A stretch of 64,000 nt of DNA from Brevundimonas sp. UBA7506 (GCF_002479495.1 NZ_DLNQ01000008.1:155310-219309), one strand, 5' to 3'; shown: positions 35,997-44,636, counted from the first letter of the stretch. Translations and numbers: made by a program. Notes: generated by a model from the letters alone, not told the origin.

Positions 35997-36266
35997 ATGC
36001 GTAAACTCGTTCTCGCCGCCGCTTCCATCGTCGCCGTCGCCGGTCTGGCCGCCTGCGGTGAAAGCGCCGCCGACAAGGCCGCCGAGCAAAAGGCTGACGC
36101 TCTGGAAGCCCAGGCCGCCGCGACCCCGAACGAAGCCCAGGAACAGGCCCTGAACGCCGAAGCCGACCGCATCGAGCAGCAGGCCGGCAACGCCGACGGC
36201 GGCATGACCACCTCGAACACGCCGAACACCTCGCCGAGCACCACCCCGCCGGCGCCGGCCCACTAA
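35997..36266 (+). CDS. Small putative lipoprotein, Ala/Glu-rich
   Basis: An 89-residue protein with no recognised family. The signal sequence ends in VAGLAACGES, a fair lipobox with Cys20. The mature part is helical and rich in Ala, Glu and Gln (about residues 23-65, heptad-like), then a Thr/Pro/Ser-rich tail. TTGGAGG precedes the ATG by 7 bases. A terminator follows at 36283-36315. It may be an envelope spacer-type lipoprotein, but no function can be stated. Confidence 0.82.
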   Translation: MRKLVLAAASIVAVAGLAACGESAADKAAEQKADALEAQAAATPNEAQEQALNAEADRIEQQAGNADGGMTTSNTPNTSPSTTPPAPAH

Positions 36267-36282
36267 GCCGACCGCAACGACT

Positions 36283-36315
36283 AAGCCCCCGCCGCGATCG
36301 CGACGGGGGCTTTTT
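36283..36315. terminator. Terminator between convergent lipoprotein genes
   Basis: AAGCCCCCG (36283-36291) pairs with CGGGGGCTTTTT (36304-36315), giving a stem of about 9 bp with T run on the plus strand. An AAG start on the left gives only a weak T run on the minus strand, so it mainly serves the plus-strand gene. Confidence 0.87.
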
Positions 36316-36342
36316 CATGCGCCGTGTTTGTCTTCGCCGACA

Positions 36343-36729
36343 TCAGTCGATGCAGAGCGTCGCCTCGGCCTTGCCGTCCTTGACGGTGGTGCGGCAGCCG
36401 AAGCGGTTGCTGTCGACCTGACATTGACCGACCGCGCGGGCGCCGGGGGCAAGGCCGCTGTTGCCTGCGATCTCGCACTGACCCTCGCACTGCGAGGCGT
36501 CGGTGCAGCGCTTGCCGGCGTCAGCGTATTTGACCACGCACTGCCAGGTCTGGGCTCGACCGACCTGCCGCATCTCGCCGCCCCGCGACGAGCAGGACGA
36601 AGTGCTGATGCTCATGGTCGGCGGCGGCTCCGGCGCCTCGGCGGTCGGCACGACCGGCTGCGGCGCAGGGGTCGGCGTACAGGCGGCCAGGGCCAAACCG
36701 GCGGCGAAGAGAAGGCCTTTCAGCTTCAT
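36343..36729 (-). CDS. Cys-rich putative lipoprotein
   Basis: A 128-residue exported protein with lipobox [11 protein letters not shown] (Cys17), a Pro-rich linker (about 18-37) and a C-terminal domain with eight cysteines, including [33 protein letters not shown] and RFGCRTT, probably disulfide-bonded. No family is recognised. Its start overlaps the hmgA stop (ATGA), so it is translated from the hmgA message, though a role in tyrosine breakdown is not evident. Confidence 0.82.
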   Translation of the reverse strand: MKLKGLLFAAGLALAACTPTPAPQPVVPTAEAPEPPPTMSISTSSCSSRGGEMRQVGRAQTWQCVVKYADAGKRCTDASQCEGQCEIAGNSGLAPGARAVGQCQVDSNRFGCRTTVKDGKAEATLCID

Positions 36730-38033
36730 GCGATCTGTCCTTTTTCAAACCCGGTCCAGCAGTCGTCGTAGTCGAGCTGCATCAGGGGCGTCTGTTCGGC
36801 CCAGGCCGTGGTGCGGATCGGCATCCGCGTCTCGAACATGAAGGCCAGGGTGTTCTCGATCTTCATCGGCTTGAGCTCGGCCTTTGTGGCCCCGTTCCAG
36901 CTGGCCTGATCCGGGCCGTGGCCGCTCATGCGGTTGTGCAGGGAGGCCCCGCCGGGGGCGAAGCCGCCCGCCTTGGCGTCGTATTCGCCGAAGATCAGCC
37001 CCATGAACTCGCTCATGACGTTGCGGTGGAACCAGGGCGGACGGAAGGTGTCCTCGGCCACCATCCAGCGCGGCGGGAAGATGACGAAGTCGCAGTTGGC
37101 CGTGCCGGGCGTGTCCGAATGCGAGGTCAGGACGGTGAAGATCGACGGGTCCGGGTGATCGAAGCTGACCGTGCCAATGGTGTTGAAGCGCGCGGTGTCA
37201 TAGCGATAGGGGGCGTAGTTGCCGTGCCAGCCGACCACGTCCAGCGGGCTGTGATCGAAGGTCGTGGCCCACAGCAGGCCGCCGTATTTCTGCACGCACT
37301 GGGTCGGACGATCCACGTCCTCGAACCAGGCGACGGGGGTCTCGAAGTCACGCGGATTGGCCAGGCCGTTGGAGCCGATGGGGCCGAGGTCCGGCAGGCG
37401 GAAGGGCGCGCCGTAGTTCTCGCAGACATAGCCGCGCACTTCGCTGCCATTGGGGCCATCCACCTCGACGCGGAAGCGGACGCCGCGCGGGATGACGACC
37501 ACGTGGCCCGGCGCCGCCTCGATGACGCCCATCTCGGTGACGAAGCGGTGGCTCCCCTGCTGCGGCACGATCAGCAGCTCGCCGTCGGCGGAATAGAAGA
37601 CGCGATCGACCATCGAGCGGTTGGCGACATAGAGGTGGATGCCCACCCCCGTCCCGGAATCGGCGTCGCCATTGCCGCCGTAGGTGGTCAGGCCCTCGAC
37701 CCAGTCGGTCGGCTGATCGGGCATGGTCAGCGGGTCCCAGCGCATGCGGTTGGGATTGGGCGGAGTCTCGGTGAAGGGGCCGGAACGGACGCGGCCCTGC
37801 TCGAACGGCTGATAAGGTCCATGTTGCGCCGAGGGCCGCAGACGGTAGAGCCAGCTGCGCAGATTATGGTCGCGCGGGGCGGTGAAGGCCGCGCCCGACA
37901 ACTGCTCGGCATAGAGGCCCAGGGCTGGACGCTGCGGCGAGTTGCGGCCGACCGGCAGCGCGCCCTCGACGGCCTCGGTGGCGAAGTGGTTGGCGAAGCC
38001 GGTCTGATAGGCGGGCGCGTTGGATCGCGTCAT
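36726..38033 (-). CDS. hmgA: Homogentisate 1,2-dioxygenase, HmgA
   Basis: A 435-residue iron dioxygenase opening the ring of homogentisate to maleylacetoacetate in tyrosine and phenylalanine breakdown. Motifs: [74 protein letters not shown] with iron-binding His/Glu, and NEFMGLI-like [16 protein letters not shown]. No fahA or maiA genes lie beside it. It is the upstream partner of the Cys-rich lipoprotein. Confidence 0.96.
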   Translation of the reverse strand: MTRSNAPAYQTGFANHFATEAVEGALPVGRNSPQRPALGLYAEQLSGAAFTAPRDHNLRSWLYRLRPSAQHGPYQPFEQGRVRSGPFTETPPNPNRMRWDPLTMPDQPTDWVEGLTTYGGNGDADSGTGVGIHLYVANRSMVDRVFYSADGELLIVPQQGSHRFVTEMGVIEAAPGHVVVIPRGVRFRVEVDGPNGSEVRGYVCENYGAPFRLPDLGPIGSNGLANPRDFETPVAWFEDVDRPTQCVQKYGGLLWATTFDHSPLDVVGWHGNYAPYRYDTARFNTIGTVSFDHPDPSIFTVLTSHSDTPGTANCDFVIFPPRWMVAEDTFRPPWFHRNVMSEFMGLIFGEYDAKAGGFAPGGASLHNRMSGHGPDQASWNGATKAELKPMKIENTLAFMFETRMPIRTTAWAEQTPLMQLDYDDCWTGFEKGQIA

Positions 38034-38078
38034 GTGGTTTCTCCCTTGCGGGAGGTTTAGCCGGGCGCGACCGATGCG

Positions 38079-38525
38079 TCACCCCGGCCCCGTCCAGCCT
38101 TGTTCTGGATCAAACTCCCCTTCTCCCCTTGAGGGAGAAGGTGGCTCGCGCAGCGAGACGGATGAGGGGTGTGAGCGGCGCCCTTCGACATGTCGGCGCA
38201 CCGCGTCGAACACGAGGTTGGGGTTCCTCAGGATCATGGAGTTGTCGAACCGCAGAACCGTATAGCCCGCCTCGGCCAACCAGGCGTCCCGGTTCGCGTC
38301 TACTTCGTCCCGCAGACGATGGACACCGCCGTCGGCCTCGACAATCAACTTCAACGCATGACAGGCGAAGTCCGCCACATACGGGCCGATGGGGACCTGG
38401 CGTCGAAACTTGATGCTGTGCAGTCGCCGGTCGCGCAGCAACCGCCAGAGTTCGGTCTCGGCGTCGGTCATCGCCCCGCGCGAACGACGAGCGAAGGCGC
38501 GGTTTCGGTCGGACGGTTTTTCCAT
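38079..38525 (-). CDS. DUF559 domain endonuclease-like protein
   Basis: A protein of 148 residues related to Vsr-type nucleases. Motifs: MTDAETELWRLLRDRRL, KFRRQVPIGPYVADFACHAL, KLIVEADGGVHRL with the D...ExD catalytic set, and AEAGYTVLRFDNSMILRNP. The last 35 residues (SHPSSVSLREPPSPSRGEGE and beyond) are encoded by the left palindrome arm, so the C terminus is repeat-derived. The start MEKPSD at 38525 is preferred over 38546, which lies in the right arm. The whole gene sits between the two arms of a 'CCTTCTCCC' element. Confidence 0.88.
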   Translation of the reverse strand: MEKPSDRNRAFARRSRGAMTDAETELWRLLRDRRLHSIKFRRQVPIGPYVADFACHALKLIVEADGGVHRLRDEVDANRDAWLAEAGYTVLRFDNSMILRNPNLVFDAVRRHVEGRRSHPSSVSLREPPSPSRGEGEFDPEQGWTGPG

Positions 38526-38596
38526 GGCGAGCCTCTGCGCTGACACCCCTCATCCGACCTGCTCCGCAGGCCACCTTCTCCCTCAAGGGGAGAAGG
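38120..38596. mobile_element. 'CCTTCTCCC'-type palindromic element carrying a DUF559 gene
   Basis: Left half 38120 to about 38172: hairpin CCTTCTCCCCTTGAGGGAGA (continuing AGG), then GGATGAGGGGTGTGAGCG. Right half about 38536-38596: CTGACACCCCTCATCC, then hairpin CCTTCTCCCTCAAGGGGAGA (continuing AGG). The halves are inverted copies and match the empty element at 505-672. Here the interior is about 370 bases of DUF559 coding sequence. No target-site duplication was evident by eye, so mobility is an inference. Confidence 0.55.
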
Positions 38597-38599
38597 AAG

Positions 38600-39718
38600 T
38601 CAGAACCCCTGCGCCCGCGCCAGGCGTTCGGCGTGGAAGCCGGCGTCGCCTAGCAGTTCGTTGAGGACGCGGACGCGCTTCATGAAAAGGCCGACGTCGA
38701 ACTCGTCGGTCATGCCGACGCCGCCGTGCATCTGGACCGCCTCCTGCACCGCCAGTTCGGCGACCCGGCCAGCCTTGGCCTTGGCGATGCCTGCGGCCTG
38801 CTCGGCGTCGGGGCGGCCCGCGTCGATGGCTTGCAGGGCGGCCAGGCTTGCGGCCTTGGCCAGCTCCAGTTCGGTGAAGAGGTGGGCGGCGCGGTGCTGC
38901 AGGGCCTGGAACTCGCCGATCAGCTTGCCGAACTGCTGGCGGGTCTTGAGGTAGTCCAGCGTGATCCTGAAGGCCTGATCGCCGGCCCCGACCAGGGAGG
39001 CGGCGGCGCAGGCCCGGCCCAGGATCAAGGCGGTGTCCAGCGGCCCCTGCCCCTCGCCCACGGCGCCGAGGACGGCGTCGGCGTCCACCATCACATCCGT
39101 CAGGGTGACGCGCGCGGCGTTGTGGGCGTCGACCATGACGGTGCGCTCAACGGCGACGCCCGGGGTCTGCGGGTCGATCAGGAAGAGGGTCAGGCCGTCG
39201 TCAGTCTGAGCGGCGATGATCAGGGCGTCGGCGATGTGGCCGTCCAGCACGAAGCCCTTGGCGCCGTTCAGTTTGAAGCCGTTGCCGGCGCGTTCGGCGC
39301 GCGTCGTGATCTTCGCCGGCGCGTGCTTGGGGCCTTCGTCGACGGCGAGGCTGAGGACGGCCTCGCCCGCCGCGATCCGACCCAGCCATGCTTTCTGCGA
39401 GTCCGAACCCGCCGCCTTCAGCACCGTCGCGGCCAGCACCGACGAGCCCATGAAGGGCGAGGGCGTCAGGGTGCGGCCCAGGCTTTCGGCGATCACGCCC
39501 GCCTCGACCGCGCCGAGGCCGGAGCCGCCGTCTTCTTCGGGGATGACGACGCCCGCGAAGCCCATCTCGCCGAAGGCCCGCCACAGGTCGCGCGAGACGC
39601 CGTCGGGGTCGCGGCTGTCGCGCAGCTGGCGCAGATGATTGATGGGGGCGTGTTCGTTCAGGAAGCCGTCGGCGGCGTCCTGAAGCATGGTCTGCTCTTC
39701 GGTCAGGATCAGGGGCAT
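38600..39718 (-). CDS. Acyl-CoA dehydrogenase (second of a pair)
   Basis: A 372-residue FAD flavoprotein. N-terminal part LRDSRDPDGVSRDLWRAFGE, flavin/substrate region GNGFKLNGAKGFVLDGHIADALI, C-terminal YLKTRQQFGKLIGEFQALQH and VQMHGGVGMTDEFDVGLFMKR. The usual catalytic Glu position near the C terminus has no clear match, consistent with the subunit of a two-gene (heterotetrameric) FadE of the steroid/aromatic side-chain type. Its stop-start spacing of 4 bases with the next gene supports a pair. Confidence 0.9.
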   Translation of the reverse strand: MPLILTEEQTMLQDAADGFLNEHAPINHLRQLRDSRDPDGVSRDLWRAFGEMGFAGVVIPEEDGGSGLGAVEAGVIAESLGRTLTPSPFMGSSVLAATVLKAAGSDSQKAWLGRIAAGEAVLSLAVDEGPKHAPAKITTRAERAGNGFKLNGAKGFVLDGHIADALIIAAQTDDGLTLFLIDPQTPGVAVERTVMVDAHNAARVTLTDVMVDADAVLGAVGEGQGPLDTALILGRACAAASLVGAGDQAFRITLDYLKTRQQFGKLIGEFQALQHRAAHLFTELELAKAASLAALQAIDAGRPDAEQAAGIAKAKAGRVAELAVQEAVQMHGGVGMTDEFDVGLFMKRVRVLNELLGDAGFHAERLARAQGF

Positions 39719-39722
39719 GGGC

Positions 39723-40907
39723 TCAGGCTCCCGGCAGTTGCAGCAGGTGTTTGGCGATGATGTTCAGCTGGATCTCGCTGGTGCCGCCTTCGATGGAGTT
39801 GGCCTTGGTGCGCAGCCAGTCGCGGGCGGCGGTGCCGTCCTTCGAGCGTTCGCCCTCCCATTCCAGGGCGTCCGCGCCGCCCGCCGCCATGACCAGTTCG
39901 TGGCGGCGCTTGTTCAGTTCGGAGCCGTAATATTTCAGCATGGAGGCGATGGCCGGATGGGCCTGCTTGGCCTTCACCTGATCCCCCACCCGCTCCATCG
40001 CCAGACGGAAGGCGGCGGCGTCGATGTCGTAATCGGCGATGCGGGCGCGCAAGAGCGGCTCATCCAGCCGCCCGGCCTCGTCCACGCCGAGCGCATCTGT
40101 CGCCACCTGGCCAAGGGGTCGGCCGACGCCGACATCGCCCATGGCGCCGATCATGGTGCGCTCATGGGCCAGAAGGGCCTTGGCCACGTCCCAACCGCGG
40201 TTCAGCGTCCCGACCAGGTTCTCCTTCTCGACGCGCACGTCGTCGAAGAAGGTCTCGCAGAAGGGCGACTTGCCGCTGATCAGGGTGATGGGGCGGGTGC
40301 TGACCCCCGGCGTCGCCATGTCGAACAGGACGAAGCTGATGCCCAGATGCTTGGGCGCCTCGGGGTCGGTGCGGACCAGACAGAAGATCCAGTCGGCCTT
40401 GTCGGCGTAGGAGGTCCAGACCTTCTGGCCGTTGACAATCCAGTGGTCGCCGCGATCCTCGGCGCGGGTTTGGATCGAGGCCAGGTCGGAGCCGGAGCCC
40501 GGCTCGGAATAGCCCTGACACCAGCGAATTTCGCCGCGCACGATGGGCGGCAGGAAGCGCTGCTTCTGCTCCTCGGTGCCGAAGGCCAGAAGCGCCGGAC
40601 CCAGCATCCAGATGCCGAAGCTGGCCAGGGGCATCTGCGCCTTGATGCGGCGCATCTCGGAGGCCAGCACCTTGGCCTCCTCGCGGTTCAGCCCGCCGCC
40701 GCCGTAGGCGCTGGGCCATTCCGGCGCGGTCCAGCCGCGTTCGGCCATCCGGTCCAGCCAGAGCTTGTGGGCCGGGGTCTTGAAGACGGCGTTGCGGCCG
40801 CCCCAGACATAGTCCTCGTCGCCGTCGCGCGGCCCGCGCACCTCAGGCGGACAGTTGGCTTCCAGCCAGGCGCGCGTCTCGGCGCGGAACGTCTCCAGAT
40901 CGGCCAT
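39723..40907 (-). CDS. Acyl-CoA dehydrogenase (first of a pair)
   Basis: A 394-residue enzyme. Motifs: WCQGYSEPGSGSDLASIQTRAE, WIVNGQKVWTSYADKADWIF, LISGKSPFCETFFDDVRVEKENLVG, and a C-terminal SIEGGTSEIQLNIIAKHLL. The form (EPGSGSDLA, GGTSEIQ) fits the FadE26/FadE17-like group. It is read first, followed 4 bases later by the second dehydrogenase. Substrate not determined. Confidence 0.92.
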   Translation of the reverse strand: MADLETFRAETRAWLEANCPPEVRGPRDGDEDYVWGGRNAVFKTPAHKLWLDRMAERGWTAPEWPSAYGGGGLNREEAKVLASEMRRIKAQMPLASFGIWMLGPALLAFGTEEQKQRFLPPIVRGEIRWCQGYSEPGSGSDLASIQTRAEDRGDHWIVNGQKVWTSYADKADWIFCLVRTDPEAPKHLGISFVLFDMATPGVSTRPITLISGKSPFCETFFDDVRVEKENLVGTLNRGWDVAKALLAHERTMIGAMGDVGVGRPLGQVATDALGVDEAGRLDEPLLRARIADYDIDAAAFRLAMERVGDQVKAKQAHPAIASMLKYYGSELNKRRHELVMAAGGADALEWEGERSKDGTAARDWLRTKANSIEGGTSEIQLNIIAKHLLQLPGA

Positions 40908-41036
40908 CTAGCGTGCCCTTGCTGCGTTTCCCTGACGCCACGCTAACAGCAATCCGTTGCGATTGGCTACGGTCTCTTGGAGACGGAAACACCTTGGCTG
41001 TTCGAGCGTTGCTTCAAACCTGAGGGAGCCCGTTCC

Positions 41037-41561
41037 ATGACCCTGTTGACCCGCATTGTCTTCGGCGGCGCCAGCCTGTTGCTGCTGCTCCTGGCGCTCG
41101 GCCTGGTGTTTCTGGGGATGGACGAGGCCCCGCGCGCCGTGGCCAGCCCCGACCATTCGGGCGTGGACGCCCTGCTGGACGTGCTGGGCTATGTCATCGT
41201 CGCCATCGCCGTCTTCGACGTGGCCAAGTACCTGTTCGAGGAAGAGGTCCAGCGCGAGAAGGAAAAGCGCAGCGCCGCCGAGGCCCGCCGCAGCCTGACC
41301 AAGTTCCTGTCGACCATCGTCATCGCCGTCTTTCTGGAAGCCCTGGTGGTGGTGTTCAAGACGGCGCGCGAGGACGTGACCCTGCTGATCTATCCGACCG
41401 CCCTGCTGGTGGCGGCGGTGATCGTGCTGGTGGGCCTGGGCGCCTTTCAGCGCTTCTCGGCCGCGGTGGAAGAAAAGGTCGGGGTCGAGGACGAGGCGGC
41501 GGATCGGGCCGACGCCGCCAAGGCCGCCCGGCGCAGGACCGCCGTCAAACCACCGGCGTGA
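41037..41561 (+). CDS. Uncharacterised integral membrane protein
   Basis: 174 residues with four predicted membrane segments: TLLTRIVFGGASLLLLLLAL, LLDVLGYVIVAIAVFDVA, FLSTIVIAVFLEALVVVFK and LLIYPTALLVAAVIVLVGLG, with a charged loop rich in Glu, Lys and Arg after the second. The C terminus is basic and Ala-rich. GAGGGAG precedes the ATG at 41037. I do not recognise a family with confidence; general topology suggests a small conserved membrane protein. Its end overlaps the convergent dehydrogenase gene by 17 bases. Confidence 0.85.
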   Translation: MTLLTRIVFGGASLLLLLLALGLVFLGMDEAPRAVASPDHSGVDALLDVLGYVIVAIAVFDVAKYLFEEEVQREKEKRSAAEARRSLTKFLSTIVIAVFLEALVVVFKTAREDVTLLIYPTALLVAAVIVLVGLGAFQRFSAAVEEKVGVEDEAADRADAAKAARRRTAVKPPA

Positions 41562-42474
41562 TCGCAGGCCGGCCCGACAGGACGGCCAGCAGGTTCTCGA
41601 CCACCAGCCCGGCCATGGCGGCGCGGGTCTCCACCGTTGCCGAGCCGACATGGGGGGTCAGGACGCAGCGCGGATGGTCCAGCAGGGCCTGAGGCACGCG
41701 GGGTTCACGGGCGAAGACGTCGAGGCCGGTGCCGAACAGGCGATCCTCGGTCAGGGCGGCGATCAGGGCCTCTTCGTCCACCACCCCGCCGCGCGCGATA
41801 TTGACCAGGACGCCGTCGGGACCGAGGGCGGCCAGAACCTCGGCGTCGACCAGTTTGTCGGTCGTCGGCCCGCCCGGCGTGGCGATGATCAGAACGTCCA
41901 CGGCCTCGGCCAGCGACCGGGCGCTGTCGTGATAGGCGTAGGGGGCGCCCGCCACCGGACGGCGGCTGTGATAGGCGATCGATCCGCCCAGCGGCTCCAG
42001 CCGTCGTGCGATGGCGGCGCCGATGCGGCCGAGGCCGAGAATGCCGTAACGCCGACCGCTGGCCCGGCGGGTCAGGGGCGCACGCTCGCCGGCCGCCCAG
42101 CGGCCGCTGCGCAGGTGATGCTCGACCGTCGGCAGGGCGCGCAGGGTGTTCAGCGTCAGGGCCAGGGCCAGATCGGCCACGTCCTCGGTCAGGACGTCGG
42201 GGGTGTTGCTCACGACCACGTCGCGAGAACGGGCGTGCTCGACGTCCACCCCGTCATAGCCGACGCCGTGGACAGCGATGATCTTCAGGTTCGGCAGGGA
42301 ATCGATCAGGTCGGCGGAGGCCGGACTGCCGCCGAAGACCACATAGGCGGTCGCCGCCTCGGCTTGTTCCGGGGTGGGGGCGCCCTCCAGCGTCTGAAGC
42401 GTCAGGCCGGAGGCGCGCAGCGGCGTCAGCAGGCTGTCGGGCAGGCCCGGCGCCAGAAGGACCAGGCCGGTCAT
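41545..42474 (-). CDS. D-isomer-specific 2-hydroxyacid dehydrogenase
   Basis: A 309-residue NAD(P)-dependent reductase, of the glyoxylate/hydroxypyruvate reductase type. The nucleotide loop is YGILGLGRIGAAIARRLEP; LVNIARGGVVDEEALIAAL carries the catalytic Arg, and CVLTPHVGSAT the catalytic His, with the Glu in FAREPRVP. VGYDGVDVEHARSRDVVVSN is also typical. The start overlaps the stop of the small Lrp-domain gene as ATGA, so they are co-translated. Confidence 0.92.
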   Translation of the reverse strand: MTGLVLLAPGLPDSLLTPLRASGLTLQTLEGAPTPEQAEAATAYVVFGGSPASADLIDSLPNLKIIAVHGVGYDGVDVEHARSRDVVVSNTPDVLTEDVADLALALTLNTLRALPTVEHHLRSGRWAAGERAPLTRRASGRRYGILGLGRIGAAIARRLEPLGGSIAYHSRRPVAGAPYAYHDSARSLAEAVDVLIIATPGGPTTDKLVDAEVLAALGPDGVLVNIARGGVVDEEALIAALTEDRLFGTGLDVFAREPRVPQALLDHPRCVLTPHVGSATVETRAAMAGLVVENLLAVLSGRPAITPVV

Positions 42475-42728
42475 TTCTTCGAAGGCAGGAAGGGCGAGAA
42501 GGTGATGACGGTGAAGGTGTCGCGGATGTGCGGCCGCGTCTGGACCTGCTTGGTGACGAAGGTGCCGATGTCGGCGTCCTTGGGCAGCTGGAACTTGGCC
42601 AGCAGGTCGTGCTGACCCGAGGTCGAGTAAACTTCCGACACGTTTTCAACGTTGTCGACCAGATCGGCGGCGACGTCGTTGGCGTAGCCCAACTCGCATT
42701 TGATGAAGACGAAAATGGCGGTCATCAT
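42471..42728 (-). CDS. Stand-alone Lrp/AsnC ligand-binding domain protein (RAM/SIAM-type)
   Basis: 85 residues with only the ligand-sensing alpha-beta domain of Lrp/AsnC regulators and no DNA-binding part: MTAIFVFIKCELGYANDVA, VYSTSGQHDLLAKFQLP, DTFTVITFSPFLP. GGAGG lies 9 bases before the first of two adjacent ATG codons. Such stand-alone domains form ring-shaped oligomers that bind amino acids. The overlap with the hydroxyacid dehydrogenase suggests a link to amino- or keto-acid sensing (inference). Confidence 0.87.
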   Translation of the reverse strand: MMTAIFVFIKCELGYANDVAADLVDNVENVSEVYSTSGQHDLLAKFQLPKDADIGTFVTKQVQTRPHIRDTFTVITFSPFLPSKK

Positions 42729-42776
42729 GGTCGGAACCTCCCGTTCAAGCGGAGGTGCATAGCGGATGGAAACGGC

Positions 42777-43607
42777 ATGGGTAAGGCTCCGGCGACACTG
42801 ACGGCCCCTCCAGTCGATTACGAGGCGGCGTACAACAATCGGGAACGGGTGCCGGGACACCCGGCGATCCTGAAACGATGGCGAGAAGATTCGGCCCGCG
42901 TCATCGACGCCCTGAGACCGGAAACCGTCGAATACGGTCCCAGCGAACGGCAAAGGATGGAGTGGTTCGACGCCGGCGCGGGTGCGCCGACCGCCGTCTT
43001 CATCCACGGCGGCTACTGGCAGGCGCTGGACCGGGCCTGGTTCGCCTGGGTCGCCCCTGCTCTGCTGGATCACGGGATCAGCGTGGTCATTCCGGGCTAT
43101 GACCTGGCCCCGACGGTCAAGGTCGGCGCCATCATCAGCCAGATGCGTCGTGCCACCGAACTGGTGCGCGACCGCACCGGCAAACGCCCCCTGGTCTTTG
43201 GTCATTCGGTCGGCGGGCATATGGCGGCCTGCATGCTGTCCGAGGGCCGGGCGCGGGCGGCGCTGGCGATCTCGGGCGTGTTCGACATCGAGCCACTGAT
43301 CCACACCTCGCTGAACGAGGCTCTGGGCCTGGACGCCATGACGGCGCGGGCCCTGTCGCCGATCCACTGGCCCGCGCCGAACGGCGGAGCGCCGGGCGGG
43401 CGGACGCTGGACTGCTGGGTCGGCGGGGCCGAGAGCAACGAGTTCATCCGCCAGAGCCGCCACATGGCCGCCGAGTGGGGCGGCAAGGGCGCCGACACCC
43501 ATGTCGAGGTGCTGGATGGGCTGGACCACTTCACCATGCTGGACCCGCTGGCCGACAAGGACAGCCACATGGTCAAGCGGCTGGCGACCCTGGCCACGAC
43601 GGAATAA
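42777..43607 (+). CDS. Alpha/beta hydrolase (kynurenine formamidase-like esterase)
   Basis: A 276-residue hydrolase. Oxyanion motif AVFIHGGYWQALDRAWF, nucleophile Ser in VFGHSVGGHMAACML, and catalytic His in LDGLDHFTMLDPL. The pattern HGGYW plus DYEAAYNNRERVPGHP is like bacterial arylformamidase KynB-related and BD-FAE type esterases. No kynurenine genes are near, so the substrate is open. The start ATG at 42777 is divergent from the Lrp-domain gene, with 48 bases between. Confidence 0.88.
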   Translation: MGKAPATLTAPPVDYEAAYNNRERVPGHPAILKRWREDSARVIDALRPETVEYGPSERQRMEWFDAGAGAPTAVFIHGGYWQALDRAWFAWVAPALLDHGISVVIPGYDLAPTVKVGAIISQMRRATELVRDRTGKRPLVFGHSVGGHMAACMLSEGRARAALAISGVFDIEPLIHTSLNEALGLDAMTARALSPIHWPAPNGGAPGGRTLDCWVGGAESNEFIRQSRHMAAEWGGKGADTHVEVLDGLDHFTMLDPLADKDSHMVKRLATLATTE

Positions 43608-43697
43608 GGCGGCGCTTACCAGTGTTGATCCCGGTGTCACTTGACGGGGGCGCCGGGAACCGCCGATCTGCGGGCCTCAAGGCCTGAAGGAGACCCC

Positions 43698-44369
43698 ATG
43701 CGACACGACCGCCTCAGCGTGCTGACCGCCCTCGAAACCCAGGGCGTCGTCCCGGTCTTCTATCACGCCGACCCGGAGATCTGCGCCGAGGTGATCCGCG
43801 CCTGCGCCCGCGGCGGGGCGAAGGCCGTCGAGTTCACCAACCGCGGCGACTTCGCCTGGGAGACCTTCACCGCCCTGTCGAAGCAGTTCGCCCAGACTGA
43901 TCCCGACATCATCATGGGCGTCGGCTCGATCCTGGATGCGCCGACGGCGGCTCTCTATCTGGCGTCGGGCGCGCGTTTCGTCATCAGCCCCTGTCTGGTT
44001 CCCGAGGTGGCCCAGGTCTGCAACCGCCGTCAGGTCGCCTATTCGCCGGGCTGCGGCTCGGTGCGCGACATTTCGGAGGCGCAGAGCCTTGGCTGCGAGA
44101 TCGTGAAGCTCTTCCCCGGCGCCTCGGTCGGCGGGCCGGACTTCGTCAAGGCGGTGCTGGGCCCCATGCCCTGGACCAAGATCATGCCGACCGGCGGGGT
44201 CGATCCCGACGAGGCCTCCATCGCCAAGTGGTTCGGCTCGGGCATCGTGGCGGCGGGCATGGGGTCGAAGCTGATCACCGACGCGGCCATCCAGGCCAGG
44301 GACTGGGCCGGCATCGAGGCCAAGGTGCGCCAGACCGTCGAGGCCATCGCGGCGTTCCGAAACAAGTAG
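43698..44369 (+). CDS. eda: KDPG aldolase (2-dehydro-3-deoxy-6-phosphogluconate aldolase), Eda
   Basis: A 223-residue class I aldolase splitting KDPG to pyruvate and glyceraldehyde 3-phosphate, finishing the Entner-Doudoroff route begun by zwf, pgl and edd about 10 kb away. Schiff-base Lys lies in CEIVKLFPGASVGG, and the phosphate-binding and Glu motifs are in KAVEFTNRGDFAWE and KIMPTGGVDPDE. KEGDP-like AGGAGA sits before the ATG at 43698. Sequence features such as CNRRQVAYSPGCGS are of the longer Eda subgroup, and KHG aldolase activity is also possible. Confidence 0.9.
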   Translation: MRHDRLSVLTALETQGVVPVFYHADPEICAEVIRACARGGAKAVEFTNRGDFAWETFTALSKQFAQTDPDIIMGVGSILDAPTAALYLASGARFVISPCLVPEVAQVCNRRQVAYSPGCGSVRDISEAQSLGCEIVKLFPGASVGGPDFVKAVLGPMPWTKIMPTGGVDPDEASIAKWFGSGIVAAGMGSKLITDAAIQARDWAGIEAKVRQTVEAIAAFRNK

Positions 44370-44375
44370 CAACGC

Positions 44376-44530
44376 CTCTCCCTCCCCTTCATGGGGAGGG
44401 TGGTCGACGCAAAGCGGAGACCGGGTGGGGAGGGCGTGGCGAACCTGGGCGCGGCGGCTGATTTGCCTGCCGCCCCCACCCGGCTTCGCCCTGCGGGCTC
44501 AGCCACCCTCCCCATGAAGGGGAGGGAGAA
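44376..44530. repeat. Paired intergenic palindrome, 'CTCTCCCTCCCC' type, copy 2
   Basis: CTCTCCCTCCCCTTCATGGG (continuing GAGGGTGG) with GGGTGGGG inside is mirrored by CCCCACCC and CCACCCTCCCCATGAAGGGG (continuing AGGGAGA). Same family as 18862-19010; the outer arms agree base for base. It lies between convergent eda and ppa. Confidence 0.9.
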
Positions 44531-44583
44531 ATCGCGCTCAAGCAGCGAGCCGCCGCGCGGCGAGCGATAGCGCCCTAAAAGAA

Positions 44584-44612
44584 AGGCCCCGCCGGTCGAA
44601 CCAGCGGGGCCT
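44584..44612 (-). terminator. Rho-independent terminator after ppa
   Basis: On the minus strand GGCCCCGC (44604-44611 side) pairs with GCGGGGCC (44585-44592 side) around an 11-base loop, followed by TTTCTTTT. It starts about 25 bases after the ppa stop. Confidence 0.87.
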
Positions 44613-44636
44613 CTTCTATTCAGACGCTCCGTCGCC

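Noticed and set aside
38079..38525. Toxin-antitoxin or restriction system around the DUF559 gene
   Set aside because: No methyltransferase, antitoxin or second gene lies within the element.
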